This document shows, one piece after another, positions 1 to 39,084 of a DNA stretch of 64,000 bases. The notes under the pieces were generated by a model that was not told where the DNA came from, made no database searches, and saw only the letters and a program-made list of their open reading frames with translations. The stretch is from positions 12,885,408-12,949,407 of the forward strand of contig NC_079412.1 of assembly GCF_026213295.1 (NCBI RefSeq), written 5' to 3'. The position numbers were made by a program, and so were the translations under genes. Source of the stretch: Gadus chalcogrammus. Taxonomy: Eukaryota > Chordata > Actinopteri > Gadiformes > Gadidae. The stretch's first letter is position 1. Every line of letters begins with the position of its first letter.

Positions 1-477
1 CCCTTCACCCACATAGTCATCTCCTCATCAGAGGTAGCTAGGACACAAGACAAAATCAGTTAATTGTAGTTATTTTATGTGAAACATATTTAGAAAATGT
101 ATGAAATTCAATAACAACTGAAATATCATCTCTAGAATGATCTGGTCAAGAAATGGTAAGCGTTGTGTTTGATGTTGAGTTTGATAAGAGCTTTGAATGT
201 AGTGCCACCATGCTTATTTTATACAATTTCAAAAAAGTGTTCCCATGTTGAGTGTTTGTTTCATGCTTAAATAACAAAAGTACAGACAGTCTGCCAATGG
301 GGATAAAATACTTAAATTCCATGAACAAATTCATCTTGTAATTAATTTCACAAAATAAATTTGTGTTTTTCCCTGTGCTGTGCAAATGCATGTGGTGCAC
401 ATGCGTGCCCTGCAAACCGGTGTGTGTGTGTGTGTGTGTACGTGTGCTTGCGTGCCTGCGTGCGAGGGTGTGTGTAC

Positions 478-4424
<3,947 letters not shown>

Positions 4425-5179
4425 GGTCACTTCCCCTGTTTGTTATCCTTTTCCTTTCTGAACACTTTCCTCACTCCAGTCTCTGACCGAGATACCTACA
4501 AGAAAAAATACGGGAAAACGAATGAACACTGCTCCCAGTCCCTTACACCCTATAGCCAGTCCATAATTGAGGCAATAGTACAGTATCCTGCCATGGTTGA
4601 ATTAGTAGCAAAGAAAGTATAGAGTACGAAGATCAATTCAACGGGTACAGAATACTGTTTAATGTAGGGTGTGCATAAAATATCTATATTATATAAATAA
4701 AATAATATAATATACGTGTCCAATTTTGTTTAGCAGGTGACGGAAACTAACATGACAGCTGCACCCAACAATAGACTACAAGTGTCGTGGGGGAGATTTA
4801 CGAGGCTACTCGTTCCCGAGAACTTTCCTCCAGATCCACAGGTTTGACTCTTAATCCAGGGGACGTTTAATAGGATTGGGATTCATCGTAAAGTCCTGTT
4901 CCAACAACGAGGTGGCCTATAATCTACTGGGATATATCGCAGTAGAGGCCAGTTAGTCATAAAGTTTCCCTGTTTAAGCCCCTTTGGTAAAAAAAACGGC
5001 ATGAACCGGGACACCAGCGTCGGCGCACCAAAACAACATGGGACATACAACATGGGAAAAAGGACCAGTCGGGACATTTTTTTCAGGGCGCACACAGGAG
5101 TGGAGGACAGCGTTTGCTTCGCCCTGCTGTTAAGAAGCAATGGCTAATGTGTGCCTCTGACTAAATAGGTAGCAGCAGC

Positions 5180-5580
5180 GGTGCAACACATGTTATGTTC
5201 GCTCTTTCTTTTGTCGTACGCGTCGTCGGGTCCTACCGTGTGAAAAGAAAAATCAAGTGGAAGAACATGCGAGGAGCCGCACACCAGCAGGAGCTAAACG
5301 CGTCTCTCTCTCTTTCCGTCTCTAGCGCCGAAATCTCGGCGACAGCGCATCGCCGACGGCCCGTCTTCACCTCCCGCCTTCCCCTTCGTTATCCTGATTA
5401 AATCATAGCGGCCTCCTGGAATGGTGTCGCCGTCCCAGCAGGAATGATCCCTTTTCCCCTTTGAGTCCCGCAACAGTAGTCCATGGAGAGAGAGCCGTGT
5501 CGGCTCGTACACAAGTTGGTCTGGTCTAGAAGAACGGCTGGGGCCCTTCCCCCCCGTCCGACCCCTCCGGTACAACAAAG
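5180..5580 (-). promoter_or_regulatory. CpG-rich 5' flank of plcg1 (probable promoter / non-coding first exon)
   Basis: A locally GC- and CpG-rich stretch about 0.8-1.1 kb upstream of the plcg1 start codon, standing out from AT-rich flanks. Possible splice acceptors sit just upstream of the ATG (for example AACAAACAG near 4440), so a non-coding first exon here is plausible. I could not fix a TSS or a donor with certainty. Confidence 0.4.
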
Positions 5581-5599
5581 CGGTGGATAGATCGGCCTC

Positions 5600-7162
5600 T
5601 TAAAGAAACAGCATCTTTCACTTTACCCTGCCTCGCTGTTGTAATTAGCTGCTCACAAATGTCATTTACTGTGGATGATTGGCCCGTTGACAGCACTACT
5701 TAAAACGAGATGTGACGTAAACTAGGTATAGGAATGGGCTAAACATATCCCAGATAATAACTCGTATGAGGCAAAGACATAACTGTGTCGTAGTAGGGCT
5801 ATTTAAGTTCATCAAATATTTCACTGTCCAAAGGCTACCTGAAAGTTAAAAGCTGGTTTTCTTTATTGTATAACGTTGGACAACTTAATATTCTTTGTTG
5901 ATTTTTTCATATTTGCACATAGTGTTGTTGTTATGTCATTGGATTGATGTTAGTTTTCACCGATCAGTAGGCCTAAAATACGCCGATTGACTGGATTAGG
6001 TTTGATTAGATTTCTTTATAGGACACACTGTGATAAGCTCCTCTCTCTCATGCTTTGGGTGTTTAAAAGACTAAATACAAATCTAGTTACTGTAACTCAT
6101 ACATGTATTATTTTTATTAAGATGACACTTGATCATTAAAATAAATGCAAATAAAACTGACAAAAACCAGAAAATTATGCTAAACTGGGAAATTCTAAAA
6201 ACCACAAAGACAGATACAATGACGGATTAACATTAACATGTGTCATTTAGCAAATAATGCTAAGGGTAGAAGGCAGGCTACAAATTTACATAAAAAGAGG
6301 ATATCTGTCACTTTCCTCACAACAATACAAAAAGCAACACGTCACAATAATATACAACAATACACTTTTGTGATCGTTTTTGGCAAATCCCCCTCAATAC
6401 CTCTCACATCACTTTTTAATTAATTTGGAAAAGTCTTGTATATATCACTCACTCCCAAAGTACACCATTTAGCCACTTCACAAAGCAGAACACTGTTCTT
6501 GAAGACGTGAAACTGCCCAAAGCAAGATCAACATAAGGAAAGCGTGTTGGTCTCAATGTGATACTCGTCTTTTAATACATGGAATGTATGCAACAAAAAA
6601 GGCAACCATAAATATGTACATCCCTGAAATAAACTAATAAAATGAATGAGAAATAAAAGACAAGAAAATTGTGGGCGCCAACAGTTCTGCTTCAGCATAG
6701 CGTGGTTTCTTCTCTTCCTTTCGGTGGACAGATTTCACAGTTAATTTCATGAACGCCATCTTCTTCTGAATCCTCACGATCTTACACACACATAATCCAT
6801 TTCATTGTATTTCTTTATAAAGAGTGGGAAAAAACAGGATTTCCTCTTCATTCGTTATCCTATTAGAATATAGAATCTCTCAATAAATAATGGCTTATGA
6901 ATTTGACTAAGGCCTTGTCACACACAAACACACACACACCATCACCACCAGCCCTTCTGGCGGCCTGGCACATTGCTTATCTGTGCATCTCCACAATTAA
7001 CCTAAACACACAACACAGATATACATCCGCCGTGCTCAGCCTCGGTCGTGTCTCATTCAGTCCTTCCTGACCACCCTGGATTGCCCACACAGTGGAATCA
7101 TTAAGGGAAACTACAAACTACAATCAAAAGGCATGAGTAGAAAGGAGGGATGGGGAAATTGG
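5600..7162. other. Intergenic plcg1-top1, probably including the top1 3' UTR
   Basis: AT-rich sequence with no ORF that looks conserved. The part next to 7163 should be the top1 3' UTR. Reverse-strand AATAAA occurs near 6113-6118, but I cannot assign the true cleavage site. Confidence 0.5.
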
Positions 7163-17534
<10,372 letters not shown>

Positions 17535-18347
17535 CGTCAAGTTGTTGTGTAAGTAAAATGCAGCCACAGAAGACGGTTGTTCAAGAAGCGACGTTGGCAC
17601 AAGCAATCCTTGATAGTCTATGGAATGGAGTCGGTGTGCGCTGGTTGAAGTCCCATTATTTAGACAGTGCGCATGCTCATATCAATTTGAATGGCGAGAG
17701 GAAAAAAACTCTGTGGGGTACCTCCCTGACAAAAAAATCAAAATAATGCATAAGTGACTCAAATACGAGTCAGTTACAAATATTAACGAGGACCCATTCA
17801 ACTTTCTATTTAATGGGATACCATTTGAACATCGATTAAGGTAAGTTGTAAGAGACAAAGACTATTTGAAAGGTTATAATTGAACTAACTTCTGTCAGTA
17901 CATTAATGCCCTACCCCATTAAACACACAAATTGTATACATTATTGGATATATGTATTGTATTGTTACTTTGAAAGTCAGCAATAAACGAGAATATATAC
18001 ATTTTAAATAATACAAGGATTTCACAAGACAAAGCAGTAGAAAATTTAATTGACTTTTACAACATAATTATACAATCATAACAAGATCTAATATCGGTCT
18101 TCACGTGATTAATCCAGCATTAAAAAACAAAAATACATCATTCACACAACTTCACACTCATAACCACACACTAACTACAAACTCACATAATAGCAGGGAC
18201 AAAACAGAATTTAATTATTTTAAAACAACAATCTGTACATGGGTTACTCACTCCAGTGAAATTCATAATTCACGAGCTGGAAACCATTATCAGATGATTA
18301 CAAATGTTTAAAGTACAGTTCACAGGGTACCACAACTGCAGTCAGGC
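17535..18347. other. Intergenic top1-ncoa6 (top1 5' UTR/promoter and ncoa6 3' UTR)
   Basis: Only about 0.8 kb separates the ncoa6 stop codon from the top1 start codon. The right part is AT-rich and probably ncoa6 3' UTR, with reverse-strand ATTAAA near 18042 as a possible polyA signal. No other gene is seen. Confidence 0.5.
17668..17676. promoter_or_regulatory. NRF1-like site TGCGCATGC in the top1 promoter
   Basis: TGCGCATGC lies about 135 bp upstream of the top1 start codon. It matches most of the NRF1 palindrome, which is typical of TATA-less housekeeping promoters. Motif match only. Confidence 0.4.
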
Positions 18348-29950
<11,603 letters not shown>

Positions 29951-29997
29951 CCTCTCCCTATACTAGGAGTGGCCTGGTCAAGCTTAATCCGGTTATG
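29951..29997 (-). other. 5' UTR part of the ncoa6 first coding exon
   Basis: A CTTTGTTTCAG acceptor ends at 29998, so 29997..29951 is predicted to be 5' UTR spliced to an upstream exon. Confidence 0.55.
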
Positions 29998-30700
29998 CTG
30001 AAACAAAGGAGGAATGGATTTTTTTAGGTCCCAATTTTAATAGTCAACTTCGAGGATTACTAAATAAGGACACACAAAACGAAACGTTTTTAAGATGTAC
30101 AGTCTCAAAGTAACTGAATCTGTTTATGATCAGCTAGATCTGCTAATGCCAGTTCCTTAAGCTTTGTAATCACTGTTCCTGCCCAAACACAATATGCTGT
30201 GCAGATATTGTATCGATTCAATGTAATCGTTTTGTTGTGCAGAAAAGAACCCGATTTTCTCCAAGACATATGCATACACGCTCCCAACATAAAGCTGATC
30301 CAACGTAATGAGCTAGCTCCTTATCTGTCCGCATCACAGGCCTCGGAACAGCCAACCCTCCAGACAACATCTGACACCTGAGAAATGATGCTTTACGTCA
30401 TCCAGTACATGCTTGCAAACGCTACGTTATTTTGTCATGTGACAAGGTGCTTTTGGTAAGTATGTCACGCAAATACTTTTGAACACGAATGGCAATACAA
30501 TACGTTTGATAACGGCTCATTAAAGCCATAGTTAGCCAGCTAGCTAAATCTGGCTAGTCCATTAGCATTAATTCATCGTGAAAACATTGAACAATTCTGA
30601 ACTCCTAAATTAGGCGATTAGTCGGCTTGTATTGCTAGAACTAACTCAGCAGAAAGTACACAACTTGATACAAAATAAAAACATTTATTAAAAGGCTTAC

Positions 30701-30790
30701 CAAACACATCCATGAAAATAGAAATGTATCAGTTCGGCCTCTGCGAGCTAGAGATGCTAGCACAACATGATCACATCAGCAGCGCTGCAG
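30701..30790 (-). other. Predicted non-coding first exon of ncoa6
   Basis: A good donor, TTTG followed by GTAAGC, lies at 30701/30700. The exon contains two short upstream ATGs (30713 and 30709). The 5' border is a guess. Confidence 0.4.
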
Positions 30791-30798
30791 GAAACCAG

Positions 30799-31039
30799 AG
30801 CCCGTCACTAAGGTTCCTAGTTGTTTAGGTTCCTAGCCCGTCACGAAGGTTCCTAGTTGATTAGGGTCCAAGCCCGTCACAATATTCCTAGTTGCTTAGG
30901 CTCCTAGCCCTGTCCTAGCCCCACATGAAGGTCCCTTGTTGTGTAGGTTCCCCAAGCCCGGCAGGAAGGTCCCTAATTGGATAAGTTCCTAGCTGTCATT
31001 AAGGTTCCTAGCAGGTCGGATAGGTTCCTAGCACGTCAG
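30799..31039. repeat. Degenerate ~36-bp minisatellite upstream of ncoa6
   Basis: Six to seven imperfect copies of a unit built from CCCGTCACTAAGG, TTCCTAGTTG and TTTAGGTTCCTAG. Copies have drifted by point changes and small indels. Confidence 0.85.
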
Positions 31040-32694
31040 TCTTTCCAACCCCGTTTAGTAAAAAAATAAGTTTAAATGTGCAACATCCACCAAAGATTAC
31101 TTTGAAATATACTTCAATCAATAAAAGAAAGCATAAGTCATTAATTCATACATTTATAAAAAAGGCCCAAATGAGTTAAACATTATTGGACAACGTTATT
31201 ATAACAATTCGTCTACATACAAGGACAATATAAATATTGCTTTATTTTATTCAATCCCTATAAAATGCATGATGTTTCAAAGTATTTTGCTGTGTGAGAA
31301 TTGGGGGAAATAAACATTGCTCTCAACCTTTGTGCAAACATTTTATTTTTGGGCATAAGCTTGCTTTTGATCAAAATCAAATACAAGAATAATAAATAAT
31401 GCAAACATGAGCTGCATGTGCAAATAGGTATTTTAAGACACCTTATCGTAAAGTGAAGGCAACAAGAAACAACAGATTATGTGCAACAAGCACCATTCAC
31501 AAAAACAACTATGGGTGTGTTGTCAGAAAGCCAGTATTGATATTTCTGGAAGTTAACTTTACATTGCAGGAATTATATTACCAATTGTGTGCAATACAAG
31601 ACAATATTTATTGTAACTACATGGCAAAATGAAAAAAAAAAAGTTTAACTAATTAACAAAAATTGTAACCTGATCATTCGTAAAATAAAGATGCTCATTT
31701 GCACGCACAACTATGTATTTCTTATAAAAACATAAAACAAAACATTTAAAGTGAATGAAACCATGCACAGTAGTTTTTCTTAAAAACATTTAAATGCATT
31801 TATTTTACAACTGCTAATAAGAAACCACCTCCCCCAACTACATCAAAACATTTTATCGATTTGATCCTATCCATAACATAAATAGTAAAGTGGTCCAAAG
31901 GAAGTTCTGATTGCGCTCACTAAAAAGGTACAGTCCACATTCAAAGCATGTGTAGCATCCAACAATTATCGAGTATTTGTATAATTTATTTGATACATTT
32001 TAAACTGTTTGATTTTACTTCTCTTGTGCTATACAAGAATACATAAAAATAAATAACCCAACCGATGGTCTGTGTTCAATGCCAAACCAAAATTGGATAC
32101 TTTCGTTTGTCATTTATTAATTCTGAAACAATGTCTTGGAAAGAACACATGCTAGAAAAGGGTTTAGTGTATGTCGGTGATTTAAAATAGTTTGACAGGC
32201 GTCACATCTTGCATCGAAGCTGCAGTTGGAAATCAAATTCCAATTCAACCGTGGCGCTACCCTTTCTTTCAAATGGCGACGAACGTTTCATTTCATTGTT
32301 GACGAATACACAATGGAAAATGGCTGTGTCGGTCAGTGTTATGAGTTGCACTATATAACCCAGAAAAATTAAGTTTTACGGTGGGTTAATGTGACCTAGG
32401 ACCATCAAGCAGTATGTATAGACAAATGTTTCCGCTAACATCCCTTGATATTGTTTGATTGCGGAAATATCGACAAAATAAAAAAATTACTGATCAGTAG
32501 CCTTGATTCGTCTTCTAAAAAAGGAGATGTCTTTATTTGCTCATCGACTAGCCATCATTTCAGCTCCTTCTAGGCCCCTAGCCCAGGAATAATTAAATTC
32601 CCGGCATGAAAACCTTTAAACGTGCATTTTTGCTAAGGTAAACCTATCTTTGTAGCATTTGAAAACATCCTCCATCTCCAGTGAAAGGATATGG
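31040..32694. other. AT-rich gap between ncoa6 and ggt7; probable ggt7 3' UTR on the right
   Basis: No ORF or structured element was recognised. The long AT-rich segment adjoining the ggt7 stop at 32695 is likely its 3' UTR and flank. Confidence 0.45.
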
Positions 32695-35600
32695 CTAGGG
32701 CATGTTCATAGACATGGTGAGAGCGGAAGCATCTGCACTCCTGGGGTCCTTCACCCCAATAATGAGATCATTGGTTCTCCTGGTCCCCTCCACCAGTGAC
32801 AAGACACCCGTCCTTTTCACCTCATGGCCTTTGGCCTGTAGGACCAAGACATCCTCCTCCAGAAACTCGGCTGGATTGAATGAAGATACATACAATTCAG
32901 GATGAAAAGTTTGAGTTAAAATAAAGAAGTCACTGCTGACTGAGGTAACGCCAATAATCTGAACATTGGGTGTGTTGAGGTTCTACAAACATGCTTAAAG
33001 TTCATACTCACAGTCCACCAAAAGGGTGTTTGGCTGTAACTGTGGGTGGAGTCTTCCATATGCTAAGCTGTCGCTCAAGTTCTTACGGGACGACAGCACA
33101 TTCATCAGCACCTATGAGATCAGAAGACAGTCGGAGATAGGCAAGGCAAGGCAAGGCAACTTTATTTATATAGCACTTTTCATACACAAGGCAGACTCAA
33201 AGTGCTTCACATATAAACATTGTTATACATTATGCAAAGAAATGAGTAAAATAGAAAGTTAAAAAGGCTTTTTAGTAAGTAAAATTGAAAGTGAGTTAAA
33301 AAGGCATTTTAGTAAAATAAAGCTAAAGTATTTAAGATACAAGGAACTATGTCACAATCAAACAAGCCAATAGTATTTGACTTGGGCATTGATCTATTTA
33401 ATCTTGTAAGTGATTGTATAACCTGTGTAATGCTGCTGAGGGCCCTCTCTCCATTGGAAGATCCCAGGGCTACATAGGTGCCACACATCCCCACTGCAGG
33501 TCTCACAGCTGTGGGCATCAGAAAGGACATGGGCCTTTTTCCAGGCTCGATGTTGTTGTGCTACAGTTACCAGGGCAGATCGAGGACCAAAACATTAGAG
33601 ATTGCTCAAGGAGTTTGGTCAAGTGAATTCATTAGGGAAATACGTAAATGTTAACATTACTGGGTTATGCTCCGACGTCTGTGTTTTATTTGGCCAGGAA
33701 AAGGCCAGGATCTGGCTATTTAAAAGGATCCCTGAAGCAGTAAGTATCCCACTTCCGAATGGCTTGTTCACGGAGCTACACAAAAACAGAATTAAAACAT
33801 TAAAATGCAAATAATGCATAATAAAGTTTTTCTTTTTTTCCAGGGTGGGCATCATTTAAACCCCAACCCAAGTAGATAAAAATAAGCAACTGAAGCTCAT
33901 CAGTACCCCATGACGGACACTATGAAGTCGTCGGGCCCCATGACCATAACCTGGCTCGCCACTCCTTCTTCCTCCAACGCAAATGAAGGTGTGTAATGAC
34001 CAGCAGGGAACGCCTGAGTGTCGTTGATCATCTCCCGAAGTCGTGCAGCCTGGGCCTTACTGGCAGGAAGAACAAACCACATGAAGATAATATCAATTAA
34101 ATATGCGCCAATGATTATTACCGTCAAACCTATGAATGAATAACCAATCAAACCAAGAAGAACCTACCTCAGCATCTCAGACACTACCTCCAAGACTGAA
34201 CCGTTGTACATGGGGTCACCAAGTCCGCTTGCAAGAGCCAGTGCTATTTTCACAGACTTGGGGAGGGCAAGGAAAAAGAAAAAAGTCATCAATTCGTTTT
34301 CAAGTACATACACTATCGGTCAACAGTCTTCTCATCACAGACAACAATACTTTATTTGGTGTAGTGGATCAATGTAATTGCCCTGATTTTACTGAAGAAT
34401 CCATCCATTTGGTCCAATTCAACATTTTAAAAAACAAAACATTGATATTCATTCATTATTCATTGTGAGCCACAACAAGATTTTCACTGGCCTTATCTGT
34501 TGACCAAAGTATTTCGTTTTTACCTGTACAAAAATAATTCATGTGAATATATAGAATGTTACCTCTGCTATCCAGTGGTAGGTGCTATTCCTGGGCACCT
34601 GGTTAGTAATGTTGTAGCCTTCCAGGATGTTGAGAGCTGTGATCAGGGCCACGCCAGCATGTGGGGCTGGGGCCGCCATTACCTGGTGTCCTGCACAACA
34701 ACAAGAAATAGGCATGATGATAGGCAAGATCGTACGAGTCCATTGAGAAACGCCTTAAAATTAATGAGTCAACGATTTTTATTTCCATATCTTATCGGAG
34801 CTGGTGTTTACCTTGATAGACGACCTCAGCTGGTTGCCTTAAAGCTGTGCTGTAGGTTGAAAAGTCATTTTCAGACACCACTCCTCCCCTTGCTTGAACC
34901 TTTTGAAAATATATCATGGTACATGAATCAACCGTCTTCTGTTTAGCGACATTCATTAAAAAATGAAGAAAAAAATGAAGAACCTGAACCACATGTTAAA
35001 ACACACAAAGTACTAAATTGTGTATCCCAATATTAGTACAACTGCAATGTTTACAGATTATAATACATAGTCTATATGGTTATATTTTATCGAGAGGTTT
35101 CTTCTGATTCCAATCCCTATTTCGATTTCAGTAATTGCGGGTCTTGATGCAAGAAGAATAGAATAGAATAGAATCATCGATTTCTATGGGGAAAAAAATC
35201 TACAGCAGAGACTCACAGCAGCAACCATTTCTTGGGTCAGGTTTCCACTGTAGAATTCAGAGATCCCCTTCGACGCAATCTCATCCAAGATGGCCGCCAG
35301 ATCGAGCCGTCGGGTGAAAAAGCCTGAGATGGGAGGCTGGCCGTTGGGTAGGAACATCTTCATGAACGCTTCTGACATGCTCTGGTTCTTAACTGCAGCT
35401 AAAGCTTCAGCTATGGAGAAAAACAAAATGTCCAAATTTGCCAAACCGAATCTTTACTGCTTGATACATGCATGTTATACATCTTTTCATCATAACGTTT
35501 AAGTGGGGACATTTGAAGTGAAATAGCAAGGACAATAATGCTCACTAGTTGGTACAGATTGACTACACACCCAAATCATGGCTAACGTTGAAGCCATTTC

Positions 35601-38346
35601 TGGCCACATCTGCTGCCAATGTAACAACATCCTTCCATGGCAATCTGAAATTGTAAAGGTCTTTCAAGTTACACTGGGTTAACAATACTTGAATCTTGTG
35701 TTTGAATATTGAATGTGGCCAACAAGCAAGAAAGAGTGGTTTGTTCACTGCCTTGAAGGCTTAGGCCATGGAACTGGCTGAATAATTGCATAGCATCAAT
35801 GTAATTACACGCTGACACTACAGGGAGAGGTTTACATTGCATGTTCACTGAGCATAGCTTCTGATTACAGAGCGACTACAACTGCGGAAACCCTCAACCG
35901 TGTTTTATCCAACACCATTATCGAGCATGAGCCCATTTCAGCCCAGCACTTAGATTGGTAATATAAAATTAAGAAAAATAAATGGGCCAAAAAGATGAAC
36001 CAATAGCCTTTTGGGACGCCCCTTCGTACAGGAAAAAACAGAAATGGATGGTCCTGTAAACAGGAACCAAACACACACTCAACAGGTATCTTCCCTAAAT
36101 GAGTTTCAGTACCTGCCATAGAGCTGGTGAGCCTCGTGCATTCCACTGAGCATGCCCGGTACGCCAACAAGCAGGCCGGGCTAAAAGGGCCAATAGGAAA
36201 CAGTCACTGACTAGGGTTGTAATACAGTTCAGTTTAACATGTTATGCCTCACTGGGGCATGATACACAAACAAACACATCACAAATACATTACAAATTAC
36301 TTGTAAAAGTTAGTACAGTGACCATGGCGTTTGCAGAGGATTTAATAAACACTCAACCTTGCTGCCCCAGTGCTGCAGGACCAGCCCTCCAATGACTTCT
36401 TACCAGGCCCCGTGGCCAGGCGAAACAGGATATCTCACCCCCAGCTTCCGGCTAGACAGTTAGCAATTTTAATGGCTCAACCGGCGAACCACCATATTTT
36501 CAATATGGCTGCAACCCTCTGGGATTTGTGATTTTGGCAGTTACATCAAGAAACTTGTCAAATCTCAAGTAAAATCTATTCAGGTCATCCGATAAATCCA
36601 TGTAACTATCCAAACAACATATGGATTGGTTTGATTATTCTGGCCTGTTATTCTATTCTATTCTCAGACCATCCCACAATGCCTTAAGATTTGTTCTCCT
36701 GTACGTCTCCTGAATTCTGTCCTTATACTGTAATTTGGACCTCTTCATTTGCAGTTGGTCCTCATTCCTCAGATCTCTTTATCAAATCCACAAAGGAGCC
36801 ATTTGTTTTGTTGCAAAATCTTTCATTATATGTTCGGATCAGCCATTGTTAAAGGTAATTAAAAAGTCAAAATGAAAAGACAATCAACCATGAATGATCC
36901 AACTTGTAAGCTTCTGAACTTGTATAGCATATTTATCGTCATGATTTCATCTACATATTTTCCTATCCATGTATGCCAAATACCAGACATATGTTAATGT
37001 CCTCTACAGCCCAACTTCTATGAAGGCTATGAAGGCAGGCATATTATTTTGCTTCTCCCTACCGTAAAATGTTTGCAAGGAGCCAATAATGGGTGTTGAC
37101 ACTTGTGTATAATCCAAAGAGATCCTCAAGGATCAATTTACGTTCCTCCTCCCTCTTTCCCTGTGACAAAATCCTGTTTTACTTGTTATACTTACAATGA
37201 AGCAAGTAAGACATGTCCTTTCCCATGCTCTATGATAATGTGGTCACGTACAAGAGTAAAGCAACAGGAACGCAGTAACCTACCTTCAGCTTGAAGCCTG
37301 CCTCCAGCATTTCCTCGCTGAGAGACAAGGGGGAAGTCTCTCGGAAGTCAATAACCTGCGTCTGGTTCTTCCGGATGTCGTGGACCAACATCACCCCGCC
37401 GCTGCAGGGCACGTCCACACAGAACCAAGTCAGACTGCTGTTGCTTTGTGCCGTTTCAGGTCAAACTAAAAACACAATCGGCGGAACTCACCCTCCAATC
37501 CCAGAGGTGTGTGGGTGGATGACGCCCAGACACAGGGCGGCGGCGATGGCCGCGTCCACACTGGATCCCTGCCTGGCCAGGACGTCGAAGCCCAGGGATG
37601 TGCACTGGGACACATCAGTCACCACTGCCCCCTGGTTATAGATCTACAAACAGCAGCAGAGGACGTTGGGGAGGTGGTTGGGAGTTATGCGAGTGTGTGT
37701 AAGTGTTCGGCAAATGATACGAGTCAAGGCAAAATAAAACATTCAAGGGACAGCAAAACAGACAGACGGTGCACACCTGTGGGTCTCCAAAGTATATCTG
37801 CATGATGAGAGCAATGGTGACCCCTGTAGCAAAGGTGAGACACGCAGTGATGATGACCGTCAGTCCGTCCCGCTGGCAGGCACAGCCCTCTGCTAAGGGG
37901 TCCACGGTGGTCTCCTGGAGGGGTGAGATGTCGTGGCTGGCCAGGTCTGAGGCCGACGACGGGAGACGCTGCAGACGTGCAGACTTCAAAAACCCATCTG
38001 GGTCTGTGGAAAAATGAGTTTGATTACAAATTGAACAAATCAAACGATTTACGTAGATGATAAGCAATGCAATGGCACTATTGCCATAGTGGGGGATTGC
38101 AGACAAAGATGTATGGCAGGGAATGCTCTGACCTGTATCTTGGTCGTTGAGGCAGTCATCATCTTTGCGAGATCTGAGCGCGTTATCTCCAGAGAGCACC
38201 TCGTCCTCTGGCAGCCGAGGGAAGCTTGTGATGCTCATGTAGTCGACCGGTGAATACGCACTGCCTAAAGTTGTCTCCTGATTTGCGTCTTTATCTGCTA
38301 TAGGTCCACTTGGATACCCTGCATTTTCGACTGCCGGATTGTACAT
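32695..38346 (-). CDS. ggt7: Gamma-glutamyltransferase 7 (GGT7-like type II membrane protein), complete
   Basis: Member of the gamma-glutamyltransferase family; enzymatic activity of GGT7 is not established. Coding exons are 38346..38133, 38003..37777, 37643..37492, 37401..37284, 36180..36113, 35644..35571, 35410..35217, 34899..34812, 34690..34563, 34256..34168, 34059..33907, 33775..33661, 33560..33423, 33111..33012 and 32870..32695. They total 2034 nt (677 aa; human 662), all phases consistent. The cytosolic N-terminus has AYSPVDYMSITSFPRLPEDE, a GGT7 hallmark. A single membrane anchor lies at about 117-140 (TACLTFATGVTIALIMQIYF). The ectodomain carries GAVVTDVSQCTSLG, SSVDAAIAAALCLG, GGGVMLVHDIR, PGLLVGVPGM, NSTYHWIAE, MGPDDFIVSV and FGSGI. 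Where active GGTs have the autocatalytic Thr, I read Val484. The start at 38346 follows an acceptor, so a non-coding first exon is likely. The exon 12/13 junction is the least certain. Confidence 0.96.
33139..33275 (+). mobile_element. Teleost short interspersed repeat fragment in a ggt7 intron
   Basis: GGCAAGGCAA copies precede CTTTATTTATATAGCAC, a CATACACAAGGCA box and a CAAAGTGCTTCACAT box, a combination very common in fish genomes as a dispersed SINE-like repeat. It has no coding capacity. Confidence 0.55.
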
Positions 38347-38989
38347 GACTAGTTTGAGACAAATACAAATATGCAACTGCTATGAGAAGGTGGAATGCTA
38401 TTACAGGTTTATGATTTTGCCACCAAAGAATGGTTTAGGCCACCGCTCTTGATCAGACACTGCTGAATCCAGACGCTAAATGATTTCTCGGATGATGATG
38501 AGGATGATGATGATGCATATTGTTTGGAAGATCCATGTGCAACATCTGTGGAGGGTCGAAAACAGAACATTTTGCAGAGGCAACAGACTCGTTAAAGCCA
38601 CTTCTTGCCCGCATGTTTGTCATGACATTCAGCCACGCCGATATGCTGTTGAAACACGATAGCAAATAGAAAAAGAATAGCGAGAAATAAAACATTTAAA
38701 TGGGGATGTACGCCATTCTCTTCAACAGATGAACAGCTGACATAATCTATTTGGGGTAGTGCGCGTTGGATACTTTTTTTAAGACGACATTCGGTAATGC
38801 ACAACTATTACATAATTTACCACTTGAAACACAACTCGAATCACGGGATGATACACACTGTCCATTGATCAGATGCTCTTACCGTCTCGAAAAGCAAGCC
38901 TCCTCCGACTACTTGAAAGCAGCTTTTATTATGGTAAAGCAGGTGAATTCAAGAGAATTTGCCTCACAAATCACAAGCTACCGGATCCA

Positions 38990-38997
38990 TGACGTCA
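38990..38997. promoter_or_regulatory. Full cAMP-response element TGACGTCA upstream of ggt7
   Basis: A perfect CREB/ATF palindrome, with a second half-site (ACGTCA) at 39006-39011. It lies about 0.65 kb upstream of the ggt7 start codon, near its expected first exon. Motif match only. Confidence 0.45.
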
Positions 38998-39084
38998 GGA
39001 GGGAAACGTCACCGCGTTAAAGACGCACTGACATGCTGTCGAGGCGTGGAAACCTACAATACAGGCCAACCACGCTCTGCCTGT

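Noticed and set aside
30799..31039. CRISPR-like repeat array
   Set aside because: Repeats are degenerate and contiguous with no unique equal-length spacers, and the genome is a vertebrate one; it is a minisatellite.
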